From: Bin87 sp034428455
Lineage (GTDB): Bacteria > Chloroflexota > Dehalococcoidia > Lucifugimonadales > UBA3495
Assembly: GCA_034428455.1 (NCBI GenBank)
Contig: DAOUHZ010000088.1
Location: forward strand, 1 to 64,000
Length of the DNA: 64,000 bases
Direction of reading: 5' to 3'
Shown here: positions 9,209 through 17,131 of the stretch, one piece after another
Position numbering within the stretch: the stretch's first letter is position 1
How the letters are laid out: every line of letters starts with the position of its first letter
Program-made: the position numbers and the translations under genes
Notes under the pieces: model-generated
Database searches by the model: none
Seen by the model: only the letters and a program-made list of their open reading frames with translations
What the model was told of the DNA's origin: nothing

Positions 9209-10513
9209 CTAACGGGATCCCAGCCCTCCGTAAACCTCCGGGCCCGCGTACCGGGCCGCGTCGCCCAACTCCGCCTCGATGCGCAGCAGGCGGTTGTACT
9301 TGGCCACGCGCTCGGACCGCGCCGGGGCGCCGGTCTTGATCTGCCCGACGTTCCAGGCCACGGCCAGGTCGGCGATGGTGGTGTCCTCGGTTTCGCCGGA
9401 GCGGTGGCTCATGACGGCGGTCCAGCCGGCGTCGCGGGCCATGCCCAACGCGGCGGCGGTCTCGGACAGCGTGCCGATCTGGTTGGGCTTGAGCAGAATG
9501 GCGTTGCCGGCTTTCTCATCGATGCCGCGTCTGAGCCGGCCAATGTTGGTAACCAGCAGATCGTCGCCGACCAATTGCACGGACTTGCCGAGCCGTTGGG
9601 TCATGGTTGACCAGCCGGCCCAGTCGTCCTCGAACAGGCCATCCTCAATGCTGATTATGGGATATTCGGCGCACCACTGGGCATACAGGTCAACCAGTTC
9701 TCCGGCGTCCAGGGATACGCCTTCCCGCTCGAGATGGTAGTGCGACGCCTCGGCGTCCCAAAGCTCCGACGCCGCCACGTCCAGTGCGATGTGAGCCTGC
9801 TCACCCGGGCGGTATCCGGCAGACTCGATGGCCCGCAGCACCACCTCGATGGCGTCGCGGTTGGACGGCAGGGTTGGCGCGAAACCTCCCTCGTCGCCCA
9901 CGTTCAGGTTGTGTCCGCCGTTTCTCAGGATGGACTTGAGCGCCTGGTAGATCTCCACGCCGGCGCGCAGCGCGTCGGAAAAGCGGTCGAACCCGGCGGG
10001 TGCGACCATGAACTCCTGCACGTCGGCGGAGTTGGAGGCGTGCCGACCCCCGTTGAGGATGTTCAGCAGCGGCACCGGCAGGCTCACTTCGCCACCGCTT
10101 GACAGGTGTCGCCACAGGGATCCGCCGGTTGCGGACGCGGCGGCGGCGCGGGCGGTCGCCATGGAAACGGCCAGCACCGCGTTGGCGCCCAATCCGCTCT
10201 TGTCGTCGGTACCGTCCAGTTCGTTCAGCCGCTGGTCGATGGCAGCCTGATCGAATGGCGACGCACTTGCCAGCGCGGGGCCGATGCGGCCGTTCACGTT
10301 GGCCACGGCGGTCAACGTGCCGCTGCCGCCGAACCGGGTCCGGTCGCCGTCCCGCAACTCCAGGGCCTCGTAGCTGCCCGTGCTCGCGCCCGAGGGTACG
10401 AGCGAAAGGCCCACGCTGCCGTCGGACAGCGTTACCTCCGCCTCAACCGTGGGGTTGCCCCGGGAGTCTAGAGCTTCCCGTCCGATCACGGACACGATAG
10501 TGGCATCAGCCAT
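9209..10513 (-). CDS. eno: Enolase
   Basis: A 434-residue enolase, converting 2-phosphoglycerate to phosphoenolpyruvate. Seen in order: the N-terminal SRGNPTVEAEV, the mobile loop GASTG, VGDEGGFAP with the catalytic acid, the metal-binding SIEDGLFEDDW, the catalytic lysine in LLKPNQIG and the signature SHRSGETED. The frame is open further upstream, but the ATG at 10513 matches the family start (MADATIVSVIGREALDSRG). It overlaps the stop of the LOG-family gene by 8 bases, so the two are probably translationally coupled. With gap downstream it forms a lower-glycolysis group. Confidence 0.97.
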   Translation of the reverse strand: MADATIVSVIGREALDSRGNPTVEAEVTLSDGSVGLSLVPSGASTGSYEALELRDGDRTRFGGSGTLTAVANVNGRIGPALASASPFDQAAIDQRLNELDGTDDKSGLGANAVLAVSMATARAAAASATGGSLWRHLSSGGEVSLPVPLLNILNGGRHASNSADVQEFMVAPAGFDRFSDALRAGVEIYQALKSILRNGGHNLNVGDEGGFAPTLPSNRDAIEVVLRAIESAGYRPGEQAHIALDVAASELWDAEASHYHLEREGVSLDAGELVDLYAQWCAEYPIISIEDGLFEDDWAGWSTMTQRLGKSVQLVGDDLLVTNIGRLRRGIDEKAGNAILLKPNQIGTLSETAAALGMARDAGWTAVMSHRSGETEDTTIADLAVAWNVGQIKTGAPARSERVAKYNRLLRIEAELGDAARYAGPEVYGGLGSR

Positions 10514-11042
10514 TGGGCACCTCCGGCAGGGGTTCGGAGAAGGCGACGGTCTGGGTTTCATCGGTCCGGGCCAGGGCCGCGGCGACCGCCTTGTCCACGG
10601 CGTCGGCGGGATCATCGGCGATGATGTAGTTATCGCCCACGGGCAGGCCGTCGCCGCGCAGGGTCAGCGGCCAACTGTTCAGCGAGACCACCGGAATGCC
10701 GTAGCTGAGGGCGTAGGCGATTTCCGAGAGGGTGCCAAAGGCCCCGCCCACGGCGATGACCGCCTGGCCGGTGCTGACCACGGCCACATTCCGCGCGAAC
10801 CCCATGTTGGTGGCGACGGGGAAGTCCACCCACTCATTGGCCGTGTGCGGCGACCCGCCGGGCAGAATACCTATGGTGGTGCCGTACTCCGACTTGGCCC
10901 CCTTGCACACCGCCTCCATGACGCCGGTGAGACCGCCGCAGACCAGCGTGATCCCCCGGCGTGCCAGTTCCTTGCCCACCCCTTCGGCCAGCGCGTACAC
11001 GTGCGGCGGTGGGTCGTAGTTGCCGATAACTGCGATGATCAT
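10506..11042 (-). CDS. TIGR00725/LOG-family nucleotide-binding protein
   Basis: A 178-residue Rossmann-like protein of the LOG/TIGR00725 family. The phosphate-binding signatures LVCGGLTGVMEAV and GGAFGTLSEIA are present; relatives bind nucleotides, and some release free bases from nucleoside 5'-monophosphates. The start ATG at 11042 has AGAGGTG upstream. The end overlaps the enolase start by 8 bases, suggesting a two-gene transcript. Its function beside enolase is not known; phosphoribohydrolase activity is an inference from the family. Confidence 0.85.
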   Translation of the reverse strand: MIIAVIGNYDPPPHVYALAEGVGKELARRGITLVCGGLTGVMEAVCKGAKSEYGTTIGILPGGSPHTANEWVDFPVATNMGFARNVAVVSTGQAVIAVGGAFGTLSEIAYALSYGIPVVSLNSWPLTLRGDGLPVGDNYIIADDPADAVDKAVAAALARTDETQTVAFSEPLPEVPNG

Positions 11043-11114
11043 CAGGTTTGCACCTCTGCTCGAATTGAAATTCTAACCCTAGGGAAGCGGGAATCCTGGC
11101 AGCGAGTAATCACC

Positions 11115-11145
11115 AAAAACGCCGGGAACATTCTATCCCCGGCGT
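11115..11145 (-). terminator. Intrinsic terminator
   Basis: On the minus strand ACGCCGGG pairs with CCCGGCGT across an 11-base loop and the stem runs into TTTTT (11119-11115). It lies 39 bases after the stop of the gene ending at 11184 and before the LOG-family gene, so it separates these two transcripts. Confidence 0.8.
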
Positions 11146-11183
11146 AATTGGCCGCGCATCATCAGCGCTTTGCGCCGGCGCGG

Positions 11184-11663
11184 TTACAGGGTCTGGGCAA
11201 GGTACTCCAGTTCATCCAAGACTTCAGGGAAAGTGGGAAACTGGTAGCGGTGGAGGGTTTCGTGAAGTATCTCTTCGCCGGTGGCCGGGTCATAGACGCG
11301 GTGGACGTATTCGTCGGGGTCGGCGTGGAGGTTGTGGTACTTGAGGAGCAGATGGCGGCCGGGGACGAAGCCGACGTAATTGTAACTATAGCAGCGGACG
11401 TACATTCTGCCCCGGCTGTCGTATCTGATGTCGAACTTCTTCATGACCTGCAACATCACTCCGTTTCCGCACTCCACGAACCCGTCCAAGCGAAATGAAA
11501 TCTGCCCTTCGGGTGTTTCGAAGCGTAGCGAATCACGGAAACCGACGACGAAAGGATGTTCGCTCAGTCGTCGGTCGTGGATGTTTCGGTAGTTGTCCCA
11601 GGAGTTCCAGTCGTGGGGGTCATTTCGAGGAAGAATTTGAGACCGTCGTAGGCTTGATACCAA
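11184..11663 (-). CDS. Toxin-like hypothetical protein, partner of the upstream small gene
   Basis: Up to 159 residues. The C-terminal half has strands with conserved-looking aromatic and His/Asp positions (LLLKYHNLHADPDEYVHRVY) and resembles TumE/DUF6516-like toxin proteins in general pattern; I am not certain of the family. The only start before the body of the protein is TTG at 11663, which puts the first 33 codons inside the upstream gene. The pair is co-directional and closed by the terminator at 11115-11145. A toxin-antitoxin role is inferred from size, overlap and pairing. Confidence 0.6.
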   Translation of the reverse strand: MVSSLRRSQILPRNDPHDWNSWDNYRNIHDRRLSEHPFVVGFRDSLRFETPEGQISFRLDGFVECGNGVMLQVMKKFDIRYDSRGRMYVRCYSYNYVGFVPGRHLLLKYHNLHADPDEYVHRVYDPATGEEILHETLHRYQFPTFPEVLDELEYLAQTL

Positions 11664-11836
11664 GTCATTACCTCAATGGTGGGCACGATGGCGTCGTTGT
11701 CAACCAGGGCGGCCATTTCTTCGCTGGACATCCCGTAACGCTGCTCGCACTCTGCGACGATAGCCCGCTTCTCGGCGATGAACACCTCGCGGGGCGCGAC
11801 GCGGACGGGGATGCGTTCTATCTTTTTGGTAGACAT
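11564..11836 (-). CDS. Small antitoxin-like protein
   Basis: A 90-residue protein with a basic N-terminus (MSTKKIERIPVRVAPREVF), an acidic helical middle (SSEEMAALVDNDAIVPTIEV) and a Thr-rich tail (TPTTGTPGTTTETSTTDD). The tail lies in the 100-base overlap with the next gene and may have little structure. A strong GGGAGG ribosome site precedes the ATG. Size, position and coupling suit an antitoxin upstream of its toxin, but no named domain is recognised. Confidence 0.55.
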   Translation of the reverse strand: MSTKKIERIPVRVAPREVFIAEKRAIVAECEQRYGMSSEEMAALVDNDAIVPTIEVMTWYQAYDGLKFFLEMTPTTGTPGTTTETSTTDD

Positions 11837-12075
11837 CGGGAGCCTCCCGCCGGGACGTCGGTTCGGATAATGACGATGGACAATAGACGAAAGAACAGGC
11901 GAACGCGGCGTTCGCCCATTGCGTCACGGTGGTGCCTTCGATCCCCGCGGGTGCGGGACAGCGTGACTACAGCCATGGTACGCCGGCTACCCAAGAGGTG
12001 CAACTCTCGGGCACCGGACTTCTAATCGCAGAACGGCAACCCCAACCTCGCAAAGTCGTTGTGGCGAACGTTCCG
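11837..12075. other. Intergenic gap, no gene seen
   Basis: This 239-base gap separates the toxin-like pair from the Excalibur protein. I see no convincing open frame, RNA gene or REP element in it. Confidence 0.4.
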
Positions 12076-13413
12076 TTAATGTGCTTTTATCAGTTCGATT
12101 GTGACAGTCCAGTCTTGAGTGCTGTCAGTGGCATCGACCGCCAGTATGTACTCGCCGGCTTGCAACCTAAAGCTGCTGTCGTCGTTGTAAATCGTCTCGA
12201 GTTCAGAGCCGCCGCTATTGCCTCTGCCATAGATGCCCACAGACCTTTCTCTACCACTACTCAGCTCCACTATGTCAACGAACACATTCTTGTCTGTGTT
12301 CTGTCGTGAGGTGGTAAAGCGATAGATACCGGCAGACATCCGAATCACGTTGTCCGTATTGTCACCTGCACCACTGAAAGCGCCAATGTCCTGAATGGGC
12401 AAATAGTTTCCCGGTGGAGTGGAAGATGCCGGCTCGCATGCAATCCCGTCCCGGTCCGAGTCAAGGGCGGAGCGGTAAATCGGGCTGCTACGGGTCGCTC
12501 CTCCGGGGTAGTGCGCCTGCACGGCGGCGCAGTTCGGGTACAGGCTGACATGCGAAATTTCGAGTTCAAACACTTCGACGTCCCACACGGCAGCACGGCC
12601 CGTGCTATCCGCCGCGCAGATGTGATTGACTCTACCCGGCTTGAACATGGGCTCGGTAACCTCGAACGTAACAGACACCCTCCCGTCGGTGCCAACGCGG
12701 GCACTACCGGCGGCCGTTCCTTCGGCGACAACCGCTTGGCACGCGCCTTCATTACGAACTTTTTCTGCGTAGGTAGGGGGACGATTCAACACATAGACAG
12801 TGGCAGTAGCACCGCGATTGAAACCTGCTCCGGTCACAGTGAGCTGGTAACCGCGTGTGTTATCCACATCCGACAAGGCGATCTTGGCGCCAACGTCAGG
12901 TGTTACCGGAGTCTGACTCCCCGGACAATTCATTGGGCAAGCTCCGCCCCGGTCTGCGACCGTGTGGAACTGCCACCGCGGGTTGCTCGGCCAGGAAAAT
13001 TCGCTGCTGACGCTGCCGCCGGCTCCAGTATCGACGAAGTTGCTGCTGGTCAACACCGTGAAGGCGTGGCGGACGTCCTGTTCCAGCCGCCTCACCGTAT
13101 ATTCTGCCTGCCCGTTGGAAACCGGGATGTTGCGGGCATTTTCATCAACATAGATGAAAGCATTGATCCAGTCGCCGGTCACGCTGGCTTTGGCCAACGG
13201 GTAATCCGTAACCATGTTGACGTAGCCGATGCGGTAGTGGGTGGCTCCGGGCACGGCGTCCCAGGACACCACAGCCTCACCCGGATTTATACCGTCGCGG
13301 ACGGCAATGTTGCCGGTAGCCGGCGCGCTGGATTGAGCAAGGGCGATACTGCCTACTATGAGAACTGCGGTTGCCATAATCAGCGCGGCAACGACCAGTT
13401 TCAGCGATTTCAC
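12076..13413 (-). CDS. Secreted FN3-like and Excalibur-domain protein
   Basis: 445 residues, exported by a Sec signal (hydrophobic LVVAALIMATAVLIVGSIALA, then AQSS). A fibronectin-III-like module (about 35-130) is followed by an immunoglobulin/TIG-like region (about 165-275), an Excalibur calcium-binding domain (about 290-330, with YPNCAAVQAHYP and the loop DSDRDGIACE) and a C-terminal beta-rich domain (about 340-445) resembling pre-peptidase C-terminal modules. The start is GTG with GGAGAA upstream. A role in surface adhesion or extracellular binding is inferred. Confidence 0.8.
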   Translation of the reverse strand: MKSLKLVVAALIMATAVLIVGSIALAQSSAPATGNIAVRDGINPGEAVVSWDAVPGATHYRIGYVNMVTDYPLAKASVTGDWINAFIYVDENARNIPVSNGQAEYTVRRLEQDVRHAFTVLTSSNFVDTGAGGSVSSEFSWPSNPRWQFHTVADRGGACPMNCPGSQTPVTPDVGAKIALSDVDNTRGYQLTVTGAGFNRGATATVYVLNRPPTYAEKVRNEGACQAVVAEGTAAGSARVGTDGRVSVTFEVTEPMFKPGRVNHICAADSTGRAAVWDVEVFELEISHVSLYPNCAAVQAHYPGGATRSSPIYRSALDSDRDGIACEPASSTPPGNYLPIQDIGAFSGAGDNTDNVIRMSAGIYRFTTSRQNTDKNVFVDIVELSSGRERSVGIYGRGNSGGSELETIYNDDSSFRLQAGEYILAVDATDSTQDWTVTIELIKAH

Positions 13414-13455
13414 GAATTCTCCGATTACGACGGTTTCTGGTTCCCATTTACCCGG

Positions 13456-13812
13456 TTAGTACCGCAGCAGGTTAGTCGGTATCAGTCGTCCCTCCAAGGG
13501 GTCCACGGCCAGCGCCGCCTCCTCCAGAGAAACTACGCCCAGCAAGCTGGGCTCGCCCGGTTCGGCGAATATGACCGGCGTGGGGAACCTCAGGCCCTCC
13601 AGCCGTATGGTCGTGTATCCGATGTTGACGGGAACGATTCGGCCGTCGGCCGTCTTGGAAGGGAGGGACCTTTCCACCGGCACCCCCAGCCTTTGCAGCA
13701 TCGCTCGGGGCACCGCCGTGTAGGTTGAGCCGGTATCGACCGTGACCTCGAGTTCCTCGAACTGCCGTCCCTGGGGATCACCAACTCCTATAGTCAATTC
13801 TACCGTTCCCAT
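13456..13812 (-). CDS. Retropepsin-like clan AA aspartic protease family protein
   Basis: 118 residues forming one retroviral-type aspartic protease lobe. The catalytic triad motif is VDTGSTYTAVP (about residues 26-36), and LLGVVSLEEAALAVD near the C-terminus matches the family's second hydrophobic-Gly element. Such single-lobe proteins act as dimers. There is no signal peptide, so it is cytoplasmic. GGAGAAA precedes the ATG. It lies 42 bases upstream of the Excalibur protein gene and could be co-transcribed with it; its substrate is unknown. Confidence 0.8.
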   Translation of the reverse strand: MGTVELTIGVGDPQGRQFEELEVTVDTGSTYTAVPRAMLQRLGVPVERSLPSKTADGRIVPVNIGYTTIRLEGLRFPTPVIFAEPGEPSLLGVVSLEEAALAVDPLEGRLIPTNLLRY

Positions 13813-13911
13813 GGTGTTTCTCCTGTGGCTGATCTGTTGATTGCTTTGCGCCCGGTCACGACTCCAGTTTTACGGATCACGGGACGTTTGTCCATGCTAA
13901 TCCGAGCCTTG

Positions 13912-15468
13912 TTACCCCATCGGAACAATCGCCGCGCTGGCCGCGTCGATCAGGCCCAGCAGCGGCGCCGGGTAGACGCCCAACCAGGTCACCACCAGGA
14001 GCCCGACGCCCATGGTGGCGGTGAGCAACAGCGACGGACGGGGCATCGGCGCAACGGGCGTTTCGTCGTGGCCGCCGTGGCCGTGGGCGTCTCCGTGATC
14101 GCCGGCGGGTTGGTGCTCCCCGCTCTCATGCTCAGAGTTAGGCGGCCGCTCGATGTACATCTGGCGGAGCACCTGCAGGTAGTAGTAGAGGGAGATGAGA
14201 CTGGCGAAGATGGCGACGCCGGCCAGCCACAGGAACCCGCCGTCGGCCACGGCCGCGAACAGGTAGAACTTGGCGGTGAACCCGGCGAATATGGGCAGTC
14301 CGGCCAGGGAGAACAGTCCGATGGCGATAGCGGCGGCCACGAAGGGCTGACGGTCCGCCAGCCCGGCCAGGTCCGCGATGTTGTCCTGACCAGTGCGGTT
14401 GTAGTAGGCGGTTACGCCGGCGAACACCACGAGATTCGTCACCGCATACACTACCAAGTAGAACACCACCGACTTGGCGGCCAGGGCGAAGTCGCTGCCC
14501 AGCACTGCGATGCCGGCCAACGCGTAGCCCACGTGTCCGATGCTGCTGTAGGCCATGAGTCGTTTCAGATTCCGCTGGGCCAGGGCTACCAAGTTGCCCA
14601 GCAGCATCGTGACGGCCGCCAGTACGGCTATGACCAGTTGCCACTCGTCCCAGCGGGCGGCGGCCGGCGCAATGGCTTCAGCGAACAGGCGCAGGGTCAG
14701 GGCGAAGGCGGCGGCTTTGGACCCAATCGCGAGATACGCCGTCACCGGCAGGGGCGCCCCTTCGTAGGCGTCGGGCGCCCACATGTGGAAGGGAACCGCT
14801 GAGAGCTTGAACCCCAGCCCCACCACCAGCAGCGCCACCCCCACCCAAAGGACCGGGCTGAGCGTGCCGGGCGACGCCAGTTCCTCGGCGATGCCGGCGA
14901 AGAATGTCGTGCCCAGGGCCGCGTAGATGTTGCTCAGCCCGTAGAGCATGATGGCCGACGACAGCGCCCCGATGATGATGTACTTGATGCCAGCCTCGTT
15001 GGAACGAGCCTCGCGCAACCCGTAGGCCACCATGACGTAGAGGCTGAAGGACAGCAGTTCCAGTGCGATGTACGCGGTGAGCAGTTCCCGGGACATGGCC
15101 ATCAGGTTCATGCCGAGGATGGAAAACAGCAGCAGCCCGTAAAACTCGCCGCGGTGATCCAGACGGTCACGCCCGTACTCCACGGACAGGGCGATGATGC
15201 CCACGCCGATGGCCAGGAAGAATATCTTGAAGAACAGCCCGAACCCGTCGACGACGATCAGGCCGCCGTAGAGTTCCACCGAACCCGCCGGCCGCATCAG
15301 AATGGCGATGACCATGACGGCTACGAGGCTCACCACCGACAGGCCGGCCAGCCACTCCTTTCTGCTCTCGGGCAGGAACAGGTCCACCGTGAACACCAGG
15401 AACGCCAGCGCCGTTAGGACGAACTCCGGCGTCAGCAGGTGCAGGTTGGCGGTGTAGTCGATTGGCAT
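13912..15468 (-). CDS. nuoN: NADH-quinone oxidoreductase subunit N
   Basis: 518 residues with about 14 hydrophobic segments; an antiporter-like proton-pumping subunit of complex I. The proton-antiporter core is clear (IALELLSFSLYVMVAYGL, FKLSAVPFHMWAPDAYEGAP, NLKRLMAYSSIGHVGYALAG), including the lysine and glutamate positions of the family. A histidine/glycine-rich hydrophilic loop lies near the C-terminus (about 450-480). It is the last gene of the operon, 12 bases after nuoM. Confidence 0.96.
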   Translation of the reverse strand: MPIDYTANLHLLTPEFVLTALAFLVFTVDLFLPESRKEWLAGLSVVSLVAVMVIAILMRPAGSVELYGGLIVVDGFGLFFKIFFLAIGVGIIALSVEYGRDRLDHRGEFYGLLLFSILGMNLMAMSRELLTAYIALELLSFSLYVMVAYGLREARSNEAGIKYIIIGALSSAIMLYGLSNIYAALGTTFFAGIAEELASPGTLSPVLWVGVALLVVGLGFKLSAVPFHMWAPDAYEGAPLPVTAYLAIGSKAAAFALTLRLFAEAIAPAAARWDEWQLVIAVLAAVTMLLGNLVALAQRNLKRLMAYSSIGHVGYALAGIAVLGSDFALAAKSVVFYLVVYAVTNLVVFAGVTAYYNRTGQDNIADLAGLADRQPFVAAAIAIGLFSLAGLPIFAGFTAKFYLFAAVADGGFLWLAGVAIFASLISLYYYLQVLRQMYIERPPNSEHESGEHQPAGDHGDAHGHGGHDETPVAPMPRPSLLLTATMGVGLLVVTWLGVYPAPLLGLIDAASAAIVPMG

Positions 15469-15480
15469 TCCGATAACCGC

Positions 15481-16998
15481 CTAAAACACGGCCAGCGCGC
15501 TTGCGACGCCGGTGTTGATGACGCGCAGCAGCGGGGCGGGCCAGACACCCACCGCGATGAGGATCAGGACGAAGGCCGCGCCCACGCTCTTTTCCACCGG
15601 GCTGGCGTCGGTGAGATGGTCCCATTGCGGGTCGCCCTCGCCGAAGAAGGAGCGGGCCAGCAGGCGCAGGATGTACACGGCCGTGATCGCCGCGCCAATG
15701 ACCCCCAGCACCGCCAGTGGCAGGTAGGTGCGGAACGCCCCGGTGAACACCATGAACTCCGCGATGAAGCCGCTCAGGCCGGGGAGGCCCAGCGAGGCCA
15801 GCCCGGCGATGGCGAAGAAGAAGGTGGTCGTGCCCATGCGCTTGATCAGACCGTTGAGGATCATGCTGTCGCGGATGTGCGCCCGTTCGTAAATCGCTCC
15901 CACCATGGCGAACATGAGGGCCGTCATTATGCCGTGGGAGAACATTTGGAGTACCGCTCCGGCCAGACCCACCGGGTGCAGCGTGGCGATGCCCATGAGC
16001 ACGTAACCCATGTGGCTGACGCTGGAATAGCCGATGACGTACTTGAGATCGTTCTGCGACAGGGCCGAAATCGCACCGTAGATGACGTTCACCGTGCCCA
16101 GGCCGATCAGCACCGGCATCCAAACCTCCGCGCCCTGGGGCGTCAGAAGCATACCGACCTGGATTATGCCGAAAGCCCCCAGCTTCATCAGGACGCCGGC
16201 GTGCAGCATGCTGACGCCCGTGGGCGCGGCGACGTGGCCGTCAGGCGACCAGGTGTGGAAGGGCCACAGGCCGGCCAGGGTGCCGAATCCCACCGCGAAG
16301 AAGGGGAATACCCACATCTGCGTGACGCGCGAAACTGCTCCGCTCTGCTGGAGCGCGGCCAGTTTGTCGATGTTGAAGGTCGGGTCTCCCGCCTGCGACG
16401 ATGCCACGTACAGAGCCAGGATCCCGATCCAGATCAGGATGCTGCCGGCGACGAGCATCAGCATCAGCTTCATCGCGCCGTATTCCTTGGTGCGCAGGAA
16501 GGTGCCGAAGTCGGTGCTGCTGCCCCACACGCCGATGAGCAGGTACATGGGCAGCACGGCCAGTTCGTAGAAGAAGAACAGGAAGAACAGGTCGCGCACC
16601 ACGAAAACGCCATACACGCCCGCGCCCAGGGCCAGCAGCAGCACAAAGAAGTCCCGCGTCCGCCGGGTGATGGTCTGGCTGATCAGCACCGCGCCGAGAA
16701 GCACGATGCCGTTGAGCAGCACCAGGGGCGCGCCGATCCCGTTGAGCCCGAAGTGGAGCGTTATGTTGACCGGATGCCCGATCCAGGGGTACTCGCGCAC
16801 CATCTGGACACCGCCGGCCCCGTAGTCGTAGCGCAAGAACACGATGACCGACAGCACGAAACTGATCGCCGCCACAAAGATGGCAAACTGCCACGCATCC
16901 CGGGGCCGGTCCTTGGGCAACACCATGGCCAGGACTGCGCCGGCCAGGGGCACCAGCACCAAGAGCAGCAGGGATACCTGGTCGAAATTGCCCATCAT
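15481..16998 (-). CDS. nuoM: NADH-quinone oxidoreductase subunit M
   Basis: 505 residues, multi-pass; the second antiporter-like subunit of complex I. Diagnostic stretches are VVRDLFFLFFFYELAVLPMY, LWPFHTWSPDGHVAAPT and QNDLKYVIGYSSVSHMGYV. It starts at ATG 16998 (or 16995). A REP-like repeat occupies the space between nuoL and nuoM, which could modulate expression of nuoM-nuoN relative to the upstream genes. Confidence 0.96.
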   Translation of the reverse strand: MMGNFDQVSLLLLVLVPLAGAVLAMVLPKDRPRDAWQFAIFVAAISFVLSVIVFLRYDYGAGGVQMVREYPWIGHPVNITLHFGLNGIGAPLVLLNGIVLLGAVLISQTITRRTRDFFVLLLALGAGVYGVFVVRDLFFLFFFYELAVLPMYLLIGVWGSSTDFGTFLRTKEYGAMKLMLMLVAGSILIWIGILALYVASSQAGDPTFNIDKLAALQQSGAVSRVTQMWVFPFFAVGFGTLAGLWPFHTWSPDGHVAAPTGVSMLHAGVLMKLGAFGIIQVGMLLTPQGAEVWMPVLIGLGTVNVIYGAISALSQNDLKYVIGYSSVSHMGYVLMGIATLHPVGLAGAVLQMFSHGIMTALMFAMVGAIYERAHIRDSMILNGLIKRMGTTTFFFAIAGLASLGLPGLSGFIAEFMVFTGAFRTYLPLAVLGVIGAAITAVYILRLLARSFFGEGDPQWDHLTDASPVEKSVGAAFVLILIAVGVWPAPLLRVINTGVASALAVF

Positions 16999-17010
16999 CG
17001 AATGTAACGA

Positions 17011-17092
17011 CCGTCATTCCGGCGAAAGCCGGAATCCAGAATCCCGTTGAGCCAAGACGCTATGGATTCCCGCTTTCGCGGAAATGACGAGG
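17011..17092. repeat. REP-like inverted repeat inside the nuo operon
   Basis: The left half (17011-17040, CCGTCATTCCGGCGAAAGCC onward) and right half (17062-17092, ATGGATTCCCGCTTTCGCGG onward) are inverted. Same family as 901-1012. It lies between nuoL and nuoM, where a stable stem could stabilise or end the upstream message. Confidence 0.75.
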
Positions 17093-17131
17093 TGGCGCGG
17101 GGATAGCTGCGTTGCATAATGCCGGCAAACC

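Noticed and set aside
12511..13728. A 405-codon plus-strand frame.
   Set aside because: Antisense to the Excalibur and retropepsin-like genes, which have ribosome sites and domain motifs.
15439..17007. A 522-codon plus-strand frame opposite nuoM and the nuoN start.
   Set aside because: Translation is rich in Gln, His, Arg and Gly without hydrophobic core; it is the antisense shadow of nuoM.
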